Shown here in pieces: positions 36,086-46,871 of a DNA stretch of 64,000 bases. Source of the DNA: Ancylostoma caninum (taxonomy: Eukaryota; Nematoda; Chromadorea; Rhabditida; Ancylostomatidae); assembly GCA_037903475.1 (NCBI GenBank), contig JBAJFG010000587.1, positions 186,001-250,000 of the forward strand. Reading direction: 5' to 3'. Under the pieces are notes generated by a model. It ran no database searches and was not told the DNA's origin. It saw only the letters and a list, made by a program, of their open reading frames with translations. The position numbers and the translations under genes were made by a program. Position 1 is the first letter of the stretch. Each line of letters begins with the position of its first letter.

Positions 36086-37384
36086 TGCATAAAACCCTGC
36101 TTTCGGCCACAGTATAGCTCAGCTAGATTCAAGTTCGCCCACACCGGACCACACAGATGAAAATCTGAGCGTTTTTCAAATGAAAGCCTGTACGTCCTTC
36201 AAGCATTCCGATGAATTTTCGTTATTCTCAAGCTTATCGTTGTCGACATTGGTTTTTTTTGGGGAAGAAGGATGATGATATGTTTCTCGAAACACTTTAT
36301 CCATTCTCTTGTTGGTTCTGTTGCGTTGTGAACGCATGAATTATCTTTCTTTGATCACGTTTCCAAAGTCTCTCGGATATACGTAAGTGAATGTTTCAGA
36401 GTCTATTGATTACAAAAAGGTTCTCAATGGCTCTGTTGTTGATAAAATTGCTGCATTTTGTTGTCTGAGACCTGTTTTCCTGATAAGTCACTGTCTCCCT
36501 GGCTTTCGTTATTAGGATCCACCGTATGCACAGCCACGGCTGGCCTTATCCCTCCTGGCGTGGAAACAATGGCTTCATTTCGATAATGTTTCACTATTCT
36601 ACCATTGTATTTTTCAACCGCTCACTTGTGTTTGACTGCTAGAAAACTGCACGACACGACTATCACGAGTACCAAGTTTATTTAGCAAGACAGTGTCTAA
36701 TTCTTCACAAAATTAGTTCTTTTTTCCGCTTCGTAACAGTGAGCTTATCGTAACTGTACGAAATACTCTCACGGCATAAAGTGAACATGGTTTTCGTGAT
36801 CAGCGCGTCGAATAACTATTAGAGATGAGATTTGTGCGAAATTTTTAGTTCTGATATCTAAAGCCAAATAGAGTCTAGTAGTTGAATATTAGTGAGTGGC
36901 ACTAGTGAAAAGAAGCCATTATCTTTACCATGGGAGGGTAAAGATAATGGCTTCTTTTCACTTTACCCGGGCCAGCCTGGTACCAGCAACGCGCACATAT
37001 GGTGGATTTTGATGATGTAATTAGGGGGGGGGGCGGTGACTTCTGTTTTCCAGATGACGTTTTCAGTTCGCTCCATCGCTGTGGATACGTTTCAGATGCG
37101 CTAGATCTGTAGGAATAGCTAGGAGGCAACTGTATCTGCAGTTATATCTAGGTGAGTGGGTGCAGCAAAAGCAACAATAGAATGGATAAAGTGTTGCGAG
37201 AAACATATCATCACTCTTCATCGCCAAAGAAATTAATATCGACAATGGTAAGACTGAGAATAACGAAAATTCGTCGGAATGTTAGAGGACGCATAGATTT
37301 CCATTCAAAAGACGCAGCTTTTTTACCTGTGCGGTGCTGAGTGGAAGAAATGAATCTAGCTGAGCCCAGCGCAGGCTTTTATGC
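36086..37384. mobile_element. Fold-back element, about 230-bp arms
   Basis: 36086-36324 is matched in inverse by 37161-37384: GCATAAAA.CCTGC, CTCAGCTAGATTCA, TCGTTATTCTCA, CGACATTGG, ATGATATGTTTCTCG and CACTTTATCCATTCT. The centre carries a separate perfect hairpin and no gene. Confidence 0.75.
36905..36961. repeat. Perfect 25-bp hairpin
   Basis: Arms 36905-36929 and 36937-36961 are exactly complementary (core AAGAAGCCATTATCTTTACC) around a 7-nt loop ATGGGAG. Such perfection suggests recent origin. No flanking features of an independent transcription terminator or tRNA. Confidence 0.9.
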
Positions 37385-37616
37385 GTTATTTTTTTCTAGT
37401 CATTCAAGCGAACATACGCACAATTTCCTAGGTTAATCAATTCTTTTGATTGTTTTGACCGGTCTATGAGCTACTAAGCAAAGGTGTGCCTGGTTACACT
37501 TTACGATCTACGGCCATCTTTGGACAATTTCTTCGATTAACGAAATGACCTGAATTCACTTACAAAATCGTATGTAAATAACGAAGGAAAGAGATTTCGT
37601 CGTATAGTTTGTTCTA

Positions 37617-40600
37617 CCACGGATCTCCCTCATACGAGGGATCCCAGCCGGTTAGTCGCGAGGCTAGGTGGCGGATAGGGGGCTAATCGCGGACCAAACG
37701 CGACCTTGTGTCTGCCCTGAGACGCGGGTGGATTCAGGGGATGGACTCCCTGTCTCTGCAGTGTCGGAACGATCTTTACCTTCTGTCAGCGCGTGGACAT
37801 GTTCATGCATGCGTGCATGGGTGTGCTTGCGTGTCTGCAGATTGTATTCTGCACATCTATCCGACCAAAAGCCCTGCATTCAAGTGACTGGGAGGTACAA
37901 GGGAGGCGGTTCGGAGTCGCCTCCAACAAATAAGCTCCATCGTCCACTCCCGGGAAGCCCGGCTAACTTCCCGGTGAAATCACACTCCAGCCTCCCACGG
38001 GGGAATAGAGCCCAGCAAGCTATCTCCTGTGGGCTTTAAATTTTCAAGCTCGACACAGCAATAATAGAGAGTGTTCCCCTGATCTCGGAAGAGTCACTGG
38101 TACGGCAGCGCCAGTGAGGACGAGGTCCGAGGGGTTATCTAGGCTGCCTAAAACCAGAAGGACTATGATGACGGTCTGTACCTTCAACGCACGCACGCTT
38201 GCATCGGAGGCTTCCATCGAGGATTTGATGATGCAGGCCAGGAAGATCAGGTACGACGTCATCGGACTGACCGAGACGAGGAGACACCGACCACTGAACG
38301 CCACCTTCGACACTGGAGAAGAACTGTTCCTTGGAACCTGCGACAGTAGAGGAGTTGGTGGAGTCGGTGTCCTCGTCAACACGAACTTGGTCATGAACAT
38401 CGACTCATTCGAACAGCTGACAACCCGAATCGGACGTCTGCGGTTGAGAAGATGTGGATCAATACCAGCCTTGACAATCTTCGTCGCCTACGCTCCAACA
38501 TCCAGCTACGACGAAGGGGATATCGAGGCCTTCTATATGGACTTGGAGAAGTTCTACAGGGAAGACCATACATTCTACAAGATCATCGTTGGCGATTTCA
38601 ACGCCAAGATTGGTCCTAGGAGAACGCCTGAGGAACTTCACATCGGTACCCACGGCCTGCAGTGGAACGAACAGGGAGAGGCTATCTGAGTTCATCATGA
38701 CGACGAAGACCATCCATGGTAACTCACAATTTCAGAAGCCAACCTCCCTACGCTGGACGTGGGAGTCACCCGGTGGAGAGTACCATAATGAAATTGACCA
38801 CATCATCGTCAATCGAAGGTTCTGCCTCACCGACGTCGGTGTTGTACCAAAGTTCTACACCGGATCCGACCATCGCCTCCTTCGTGCAAGATTCTTCTTC
38901 TCACGCAAAGGAGAGAAAGCCGTGAAGTTTAAGAGAAGGAGTCCCAAACCCGTCATCAATTGGGATCTTTTCACTTCGCTAGCCGGCTTTTGGGAAGATG
39001 CGGTTGTCGACAACATCGACGAAGAGTACGATCGGCTTGTACAGCATCTCCGCGACAGCGCAAAGAGCGCCGAGGGTTTGAGAGTCACCAAGAGAGGACT
39101 GTCTTACGAGACTCTCGAGCTTATACGCCAGCATGGAGCCGCGAGAGCCGCAGGCAACTACCAGCTAACGTCCGAGCTCGCAAAACGGTGCAGAGAAGCG
39201 ATAAAAGAAGACCTCAAGGAGAGACAAGCAGCAGTGTTGGCCGAAGCCGTAGAGGCAGGGAAAAGCATTCGCTGCTCCCGCCGAAACTTCGCCAATCGCA
39301 AGACCAAGATGTCCGCCCTCCGGCGCCCAGACAGAACAATTTCTTCATCAAGACGGGTAATGGAGAAGGTCATCTACGACTTCTACTCGGATCTCTTCGA
39401 TAGCCACGTTCACCTCCCTCAATGTCATCTTAGGGAGGACGGGTATGTTGTCCCATCGGTTCTCCCTTCCGAAATCCGACATGCCATCAAGTCGGTGAAG
39501 AATCGTACAGCACCGGGCCCGACAGGATCCGACCGGAACATCTGAAGAACCTACCGCTAATTCTCATTACCACCTTGGCTAGGCTTTTCACGCGGTACCT
39601 GTCGGAATGCAAGGTACCAAACCAATGGAAGACCAGCAGGACCGTGTTGCTGTACAAGAAGGGAGACCCGCAGGATATTGGCAATTATCGCCCCATCTGC
39701 CTACTGTCCGTCGTCTACAAGCTTTTCACGCGTGTGATCCTCAATAGGATCGAAAGGACACTAGACGAGGGACAGCCGTGCGAGCAAGCAGGGTTTCGAA
39801 AAGGATTCAGTACGATCGACCACATACACACCGTCACTAGACTCATCGAAGTATCGCGAGAGTATAAGATGCCCCTCTGTCTGGGCAGGGTATACCTACT
39901 CAATACATCAAGGTATTTCGTGAGCTCTACAGCAACTTCACGACCAGGATTTCTCCGTTCTACGACGACATCACCATCGACGTCAAGGAAGGGGTTCAGC
40001 AAGGCGACACCCGTGTCGCCAAAACTATTCAGCGCCACTCTCGAAGACGTCATGCGGAAACTGGAATGGGATAGCATGGGAGTGCAAGTTGATGGCCGGC
40101 GACTAAACCATCTTCGCTTCGCTGACGACATTGTCCTTATAACACCAAACATCAGTGGAGCGGAACAGATGCTGCTTCTTTCCTGGTACAACTGTAATCA
40201 GCACCATAAATCACCGTGGACCTTTTCCTTGTGTCAACTGTAGCAACTCTAGTTTTTTAAGACCTTATTTTTCTGTTTTTGACCAGCTCGCAGATGTGGC
40301 ACACCTTCAAGTTCCAATTGGTTTATGAGCCGCGCAACCGAAACTAAGAAATGAGGATAATTTGCTGAGCTTTCATATAAAACAGCGATTCCATGTAATC
40401 TGCCATTCCCGCTCTTTATAAGGACTCTAAGCATTTACCCGCCGGCAGAGTTCGGGCATCCAAGACTGCATATCTCATTTTTCCGTAGAGCAAGAGCATC
40501 GAGGACGTAGTGGAGAAGACGAAGAACACCAGGCTCCGTGCCCACCTCTTCAACACAACCGTTCTCCCTGCGTTGACCTACGCCTCAGAAACCTGGGCGT

Positions 40601-41049
40601 TGCGCAAGCAGGATGAGAATGCGGTCAGCGTCGTCGAACGCTCCATCGAGAGGGTGATGCTAGGAATAACCCGCCTCACGCAAGTGAGGGCTGGAACACG
40701 GAGCTCCACCCTTCGTCAACAATCGAAGATCAGGGACGTTGCCGCTTACGCCAAGTTGAGTAAGATTAGGTGGGCCGGACACGTGATGCGTTTTAACGAC
40801 AGCCGTTGGACAAGAGCCGTCAGCGACTGGACTCCACGGGACGTTAAGCGCACGACAGGAAGACCACCGACCCGATGGTCAGACTTCTTCACGAAGTCCT
40901 TCAAGGATAGATACGATGCTCTCCGTGTCCCTCGAATGGACAGAATCCACTGGACAACTCTGGCTCGCGAGAGGGACAAATGGAAGGATTGCTGGCGCCC
41001 GTTCGGTATACCCGAAGATCAACGGGAGTCAAGGTGATCAAGGTGATCA
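37617..41049 (+). mobile_element. RTE-type non-LTR retrotransposon with 11-bp duplication
   Basis: AGTTTGTTCTA at 37606-37616 and 41050-41060 flanks a 3433-bp element, a typical RTE length. It has a 5' leader, one long ORF region on the plus strand and a short tandem 3' tail (CAAGGTGATCAAGGTGATCA). The tail type and target duplication are characteristic of RTE elements. The ORF is damaged, so this copy cannot move by itself; the clean duplication shows that it was inserted as a unit. Confidence 0.9.
38114..41037 (+). pseudogene. RTE ORF: endonuclease and reverse transcriptase, broken
   Basis: The start is 38114 or, more likely, the ATG at 38165 (MTVCTFNARTLASEASIE). The APE-type endonuclease is seen as VCTFNARTL, DVIGLTETRR, FVAYAPTS, KIIVGDFNAKIG and YTGSDHRLLRA (38165-38890). 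A 2-bp loss near 38681 and a 1-bp loss near 39522 shift the frame. The reverse transcriptase follows with QWKTSRTVLLYKKGD, NYRPICLLSVVYKLF, GFRKGFSTIDHI and RFADDIVLITPN. A private deletion at about 39893 removes motif A (DLKKAFD), kept in the 15-17 kb copy. At 40187-40484 about 70 codons are replaced by a non-coding segment, then the C-terminal domain is open to 41037 (LFNTTVLPALTYASETWALR, KIRWAGHVMR, GRPPTRWSDFF). Confidence 0.88.
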
Positions 41050-41430
41050 GTTTGTTCTAAGGTCTAAATAATTTCTTGGTGTTTTCATTTCGCACCAATG
41101 TTAAATTGGAAGCGAATTTTCGTGGTTTTCTTATGGTTCCCATAATTTAAACACGTCGGCTCATACAAAGCTCATTCAAGCAGAAGTCATTAATAGCTAT
41201 ATTTTCACCTATATTCTCCTATCAATGTTTAACTATGGCAGGGGATAAGAGCTGTTGAAAAGTTTCGATCAATTTCGAGCTTCGACCTCTGCAGGTATCC
41301 TGTTCACAGCCATGTGACCTCAGTATTATTATAATGATACTATGCCCTGTTCTCATCAAAATTTAATGTGACCATTTGCTGTATGCCAACTTGCTGTAAA
41401 TCACTGGTTCCCAATAGTGTAGTGTCTCAC

Positions 41431-41539
41431 CGAAGAGCGATTTTTTTACATCCTCTCTTGTCATTCTGTGTTTCTTCGGACAGAGCAGCCCTATGGCTGT
41501 AATGACACAAAAAGCCAGTAGAGCGATGGGCGTTCTCAT
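41431..41539 (-). CDS. First exon of TIMP/NTR-like secreted protein
   Basis: It encodes 36 residues: MRTPIALLAFCVITAIGLLC, then PKKHRMTREDVKKSLF, and ends in phase 1 at a GTGAGA donor. TTTCAG lies 38 nt before the ATG, and the following bases CTTTTG are shared with the gene at 32650, its closest relative (both CPK...T.EDV.KS.F). The next feature downstream on this strand is the 3' end of the RTE insertion, 370 bp away. No second exon was found before it, so the gene is either split by a large RTE-bearing intron (possible last exon at 35693) or disrupted. Confidence 0.58.
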
Positions 41540-41779
41540 CCCGTCGTCCTTTTCGAAGTTTCTCACTAGAGCAAAAGCTGAAATTCATTCCCGTAAGACA
41601 CAGTATCACGAAATCAGAAAGCAAGCAAGGTTGATACTCAGTTTCATGAACGAGCTGACAGCAGCTGCAATAATGCGGGATAAATGGTCAAGTCCCTTTA
41701 CGACTGTAGCACGGTTTGAAAATGCATAGAAGTAATAGAACGAAGACTGGAAAGGTAACCATTCTAGGGATGCGGCGAC

Positions 41780-43378
41780 TGCGGGATGGGACTTACAGTA
41801 GCAAGCAAAAAGATTGCAGCTTTTGGTTTTTCGTCTATAACTTCTTTCAAAGCAGAGCGTGGAGGTCCAAAATTTTTGTGGAAGTTGTAAGTACTCATAA
41901 GAGATGAGAACAAGTTAAAAACCCTGCATTCCACCATCTGTTTTTTAAGAAAATCCTTTCTCGCACAAGTCGAAACCTGTGATTTGACACCGTCCGGAAT
42001 GTCTAACAAAACAAAGTCTATCGTTGGTATCTGACCACGACTTGGTTCCTTGGTGCAGAAGCAATTCGTATGCGCTGGAGAACGTGCATATGTTAACCAC
42101 TGGTTGACTTCTGCGAAAACTATTCGAGGTGGATTCAACAGTGAACCTCTATGGATGTTTCTGTCAGCCTGGCTCCTTCTTTCAGCTCTGATTGGAATGG
42201 ATAGATGATGCCAACGTTCCTATAGGTTTTGTCGCAGGAGTTCGGCTTTGATTCAGTTGACATCTCCCTCCGATTTCCTAAATATTCCGGCTGGTTTCAG
42301 TGCAGCCAGTTGTGTACATCACGAAAAATAAAGTTTGGAAATTTTTTTGTCTCGGGGAGAAGGACAGCGGAAAGATCCCTTGAATGGCAAAGATGCTACA
42401 GGATTCCTGGAATATTGTCAAGTACATGACCATTCACACCGCCTTATATTTGTCGAAACAGGACTACTCGAAGTGGAGAATGCTGGTCACTAGCACGAGT
42501 GCGTGGGTTCTCTTGCCCCACTCACGAATTTTCACAGTGAATCTGTAGCCTTTTGCTCTGAAAATGTCTCGTTCAGTTCGCTTCATCCAAATCAACCTGA
42601 ATTAGTCAGTTTTCAGGTTGACTACAGTATCTCACTCTGGTGGTGTCTTGTAGATTTCATTGCACCTTTCTGAAACATACCTAATCAAATCCAAGGCACC
42701 ATGAATCGTCATGTACTTTTCAATATTCTAAGTATCCTGTAGCATCCTAATCACTTATGGGTGTCTTCTTTGCGTTCCGGTGTCCTTTGCCCCGAGACAG
42801 AAAAATTTCCAAACTTTATTTTCCGTGATGCACACAACTGGCTGCACTAAAACCAGCCGGAATATTTCGGAATTCCTAGAGAGCAATCAACAGCATCAAA
42901 GCCGAACACCTGCGACTAAACCTATAGGAACGTTGGCAGCATCTATCCATTCCAATCAGAGCTGAAAGAAGGAGCCAGGCTGACAGAAACATCCATAGAG
43001 GTTCACTGCTGAATCCACCTCAAATAGTCTTCATAGAAGTCAACCAGTGTTCAACACACGCAAGTTCTCTAGCATATACGAGTTGATTCTGCACTAAGGA
43101 GCCAATACGTGGTCAGATACCAACAATAGACTCCATTTTGCTAGACATTCGGGATGGTGCCAAATCACAGATTTCGACTTCTGCGAGAAAAAAATTTATT
43201 AAAAACAGATCGTCCATGGAATGCGGAGTTTTTAACTTGTTCCTATCTCTTATGAGTACATGCAACTTCCACAAAAATTTGGACCTCCACGCTCTGCTTT
43301 GAAACAACTTATAGACGAAAAACCAAAAGTTACAATCTTTTTGCTCGCTACTGTATGTAGGATTTTAACCCATTCTCC
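41780..43378. mobile_element. Fold-back element with about 590-bp arms
   Basis: 41780-42370 and 42777-43378 are inverse copies at about 80 percent by eye. Shared blocks include ACTGTATG/CAGTAGC, TTTTTGCTTGC, AGCAGAGCGTGGAGGTCCAAA, TTGGTATCTGACCACG, CAGCCTGGCTCCTTCTTTCAG, CCAACGTTCCTATAGGTTT and GTCTCGGGG. In both arms one frame reads FGPPRSALK..IDEKPK..I and FLLATV, with silent differences, which suggests the arms come from once-coding DNA. The loop (about 400 bp) is empty. Confidence 0.78.
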
Positions 43379-43466
43379 GTTGCCTCTTCGCAAGAATATG
43401 GTGGACCACACGAAGAATTTTCGATTGCTTCTGCGCAAGTTGTCGTATGTTACACTCCCGGTGATT

Positions 43467-45022
43467 AGGTGAAGTGGTAAGAGATGTTGCTCACCCTGGT
43501 AGTAGTTAAGGATTTTGTGTAGCCTACCATTTTCTCGACTAGGTCGTTATCACAGAGGTGCAATCTGTGGAATTTCTTTGCATCTGCAGTATGAAGTTGT
43601 CGTATATTACACTCCCGTTTACTCCAAGCAGCGATGATCCATATAAACATCATCTCAGAAAGAGAGAAGAAATTGGAAATCTGCCCACTATCGCAGTGTC
43701 GTGAAGAGATGGTGCCTGATTAGCTGCTAAGAACGATGGTAAAGATTTTGAGACTTTATGTTGTCTTAGGCTCGCTATTCACCAACAGATATAACTCCCA
43801 CAAAGCTAGTCCGAATCACATTGAAATGCCCTTTATATGTAGGATTACTTCTCCCGTAATTTTGGGCAACCATCTATACATCAGATTAAGGGAATAAAGA
43901 TGTCCACTATTCCTTACCACACTTCTTGTTCTGGACGCTAGAACTCCTGGGCTGTCCGCATGCGCAATAGACAAGGTGGTTCGGTGTAAAATTATTGTTG
44001 CATGTGGTTCAGTGTAAAATTGTTGTTGCATAAGAGATCGACAGCGAAAGAAACGAGGATGTTGAGTAATGACTGCTTATCACGGCTTACAACAACATTC
44101 TGACTGGTAAATATTTCCATCAAGAGAAGTGCCAGCCACGCCCAATCTATTTAAGGTCCAATACGGTAGGGAACACCGATTCGTCGATAATACTGCGGGG
44201 CACGACAAAAGATTATTTATAATGGCTACAGGACCTGGTTTTTATTCTTGAGCATTACTTGGCGATCATAAATTTTCTGAAGTGGAGGCGAAGCGCAGCT
44301 TGATAACGAAGGAGGCAGCGATGAGTCAATGTAGTATAGGCAAACTTTAACTTTTTCAATCCTTAATGGAATTGGAGGAGTTGCGGAGCGTAAGGAGTGG
44401 AACATACATACATTAATGTATTCATGGGAGTACTTCGAGGAGTTATTCGCCTCTTCCGCGCCTTTTTCGCGTTGACCACCATGTTTAGAATTTTTTGGGA
44501 CGTGCGGTACTCAGTGTTCTCCCATACAGCCGCCACGTAACTAGCTGATTCAACCTGACCTACTTTGGTCAAGCCACTGAGTTGCTGGACCAAAAAACCG
44601 TCTTGGCAATGTGTAATTCTGGTCATATGGTCGGCCACTAGCGCCCACCGAAGCGCGTCAAATTTGATTCTCTTCTCACATTTTCGCATTTGACAGATAA
44701 ATATCGTTGTCATTAGGGGAGTAAGTGAGATGTGAGAAGGTTAACAGTGAAAAAATGAAGGGGATGAGAATGAAAATTCTTCAAGGAAATAAACGCCATT
44801 TCTCCACTGATTTCCCCGAATCAGCGGCTGGATATCTTTTCTACTAATAAAAATTGGTCGAATAGAGCAAGGTTTAGTAACTACAGTGAGGGGCAGGTGG
44901 GTCCTCACGCCTGTTCCTCGGGCTTAAGCAGAGTGGATTTGTGAAAACTTGTCAAAAATTAGCACCCATTTTTGAGGGGCAAACTGCGAAAAATTCGTTT
45001 ACCGAACCACCTTTAATGGTCA
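43467..45022 (+). repeat. Repeat A, copy 1 (holds the 116-residue frame)
   Basis: The whole stretch matches 61147-62985 in inverse. Landmarks are GTGAGCAACATCTCTTACCA, TCGACTAGGTCGTTAT, TGATCCATATAAACATCAT, AGCCCAGGAGTTCTAG and GGCGAAGCGCAGCTTGATAA. 44340-45022 also matches 59345-60030 directly. The edge at 45022 is sharp: beyond it the sequence follows repeat B. Confidence 0.8.
44363..44713 (-). CDS. 116-residue protein of repeat A, unknown function
   Basis: An open frame of 116 codons with a basic N-terminus (MTTIFICQMRKCEKRIKFDA), a middle part RITHCQDGFLVQQLSGLTKV and a basic tail (KKARKRRITPR). The copy at 61458-61808 keeps the full frame with about 13 substitutions and no indel, and the copy at 59721 (-) shares the first 70 codons before a stop. 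Absence of frameshifts in two diverged copies suggests past selection for the protein. No domain recognised. It may be one exon of a transposon protein, or a chance-preserved frame in young repeats. Confidence 0.4.
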   Translation of the reverse strand: MTTIFICQMRKCEKRIKFDALRWALVADHMTRITHCQDGFLVQQLSGLTKVGQVESASYVAAVWENTEYRTSQKILNMVVNAKKARKRRITPRSTPMNTLMYVCSTPYAPQLLQFH

Positions 45023-46440
45023 AATCAGTGAATTTCTTGCTCCGAACTGTTGTAAAGTTTAAAAGTTAGAAAGACATGTTAGAATTATAGAAGATATGTT
45101 CGGGTGATATTACAAAGCAACAAGAGAGTAAAGCAAAGAATGGACATTATGAAGAGGAAAGAGGAAACAGATAGTGAAGTTGATTTCTCAAAGATGAACC
45201 ACTCCAAAAAAATCCATTATCTTAAAGGCAGCACTCATGAGAATCGTAATCTCTGAAGTAAATCATTAATCGGTTAATCGAGGAAACCACAACAGTAGGT
45301 ATAACAGGAAGAGTTTGCATCCTAATACGGTGATATTGGCGTGGACGCTGATGTCAAAGTTGATTTTCGAGTACTACGTCCCTTGACGCCCCGAAATACA
45401 GTAAAATCTGACATAGTCGGGAATTGGGTAGAATTAGACATGGTTGATCAATCACGAAATGCGTCATCAACATGGAAAACCGTTTACAGAGCCCCTCATC
45501 TGGCTGTGCATTAACCCTATCATTGCCAATTAAGGGAGATCAGCAAGACTCCAACCACATTAATCTAAAACAATGAGGCATGCAGAATTTGTTTGTATGC
45601 ACTTCAGCCCATTGGGCTGTTGAATATGGAATGTTGGATTTTTCGACATGATCAGTACGACAGCCAGCATCTCTGCAGTTCGACACCGGCAAATTCGACT
45701 CTTCCCTAGCTGTGAAGAGGCATCCGTCCCGTTTAGATATCACTTCCAAGATCTTCCATCGACTTTCAAATTTTTATTGAACAGAAATTTCCGTTGAACC
45801 ACGAAAGAGCCAGGAATCATGTCATTTTCGGACCAGAAACGGTCAAAGGTTCCTACAATGATAAAACCTCTTCAATATGTTGAGGTGGAAATGGATGATG
45901 ATCATACTGCAGATGCAAGGAAGTCTCACAGATTCCCCTTCTGTGATAACGGCCTAATCGAGAAAATTCCACAAAATCCTCAACTACAAGTGTGAGCAAC
46001 ATCTCTTTCCACCTCACCTAGTAACCTTCGAAAACGTTTTTGCTGAAATCTCGGAATCTAGATCAAGACGCCTTAGGCTCCCTGTTCTTAAGTTTCCTAA
46101 GTTTGCAACCTTAGGATGGAAACATTTTCTAAGCGCGGTCAGAGTGAAGCGATTGTATGGGCAGGATGAAAGGACGACTGAATGAATGTGAGCTCAGGAT
46201 GCACGCAATTAGTGGGGTTGTTGCGAAATATGTATGTTGATTCCAGTTAACTATCTCGCGAATCGCTCCGAATTTGGAAAGGTATGCCTAGCGCCACTCC
46301 GTGTGCTTTCGCCCTACAGTTCCACTCTGATGGGAGGAGGGATTGCAAAGACGAATAAATTCATTCAAAATGCTCATCAGCTTAGTCATCAGCATGACAG
46401 GAAGTTCCAGTGATTCTTATTTTGTACATGAATAAAAAAC
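45022..46440 (+). repeat. Repeat B, copy 2
   Basis: 45022-45440 is nearly identical to 63578-64000 (only a few differences in 420 bp); the match continues past the window end. 45340-46420 matches the older copy at 27150-30335, and 46000-46420 matches 62950-63380. No protein-coding content recognised; the 69-codon frame at 45540-45749 (-) is unsupported. Confidence 0.85.
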
Positions 46441-46765
46441 ATAAATAGTGTATTAGTTCTGGTGTGGCGTGCATCCGGATTGCTCACCCTTCGTCCATGT
46501 CGTTATCATTGCCGCGTATCATAGCCAACCATTACCCTTGGCAATGAATGACGTGTTTTGCTGTGTAGAGATAACGATAGAGACGGAGGATAAGCGGTGC
46601 TGATGCATGCCACCCCACAACTAATAGACCATACTCTCTTTCTGATGTTTAGGTCGCAATCAAGTGCATTTGAAACAACATCTCGCACTAGTTCCAGCGA
46701 AATCAGGCGTGAAATACAAGATAACTCATCAAGTGTGATGCTTCCCTTGCTATAATGTAAGGAAT

Positions 46766-46803
46766 CTCGTTCGGATGGGATACAGTATCCCCATCCGAAC
46801 GAG
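46766..46803. repeat. 18-bp hairpin
   Basis: CTCGTTCGGATGGG-ATAC and GTATCCCCATCCGAACGAG form an almost perfect stem with a one-base bulge and a 1-nt loop. It lies just outside the next fold-back element. Confidence 0.8.
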
Positions 46804-46871
46804 GGGAGATTCAAGTGTGCATCGAGGGGACCGCCCGTCTTCTCCACGCTACCTGCAGGGAAGTACTTGGG

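Noticed and set aside
37668..38039. 123-codon frame in the RTE 5' leader as a separate ORF1
   Set aside because: No recognisable motif and no counterpart in the truncated copy; RTE elements often lack a clear ORF1.
40187..40490. The 290-bp RTE segment as an intron (GT...AG)
   Set aside because: Joining the flanks gives a stop codon and about 70 codons of the expected protein would still be missing.
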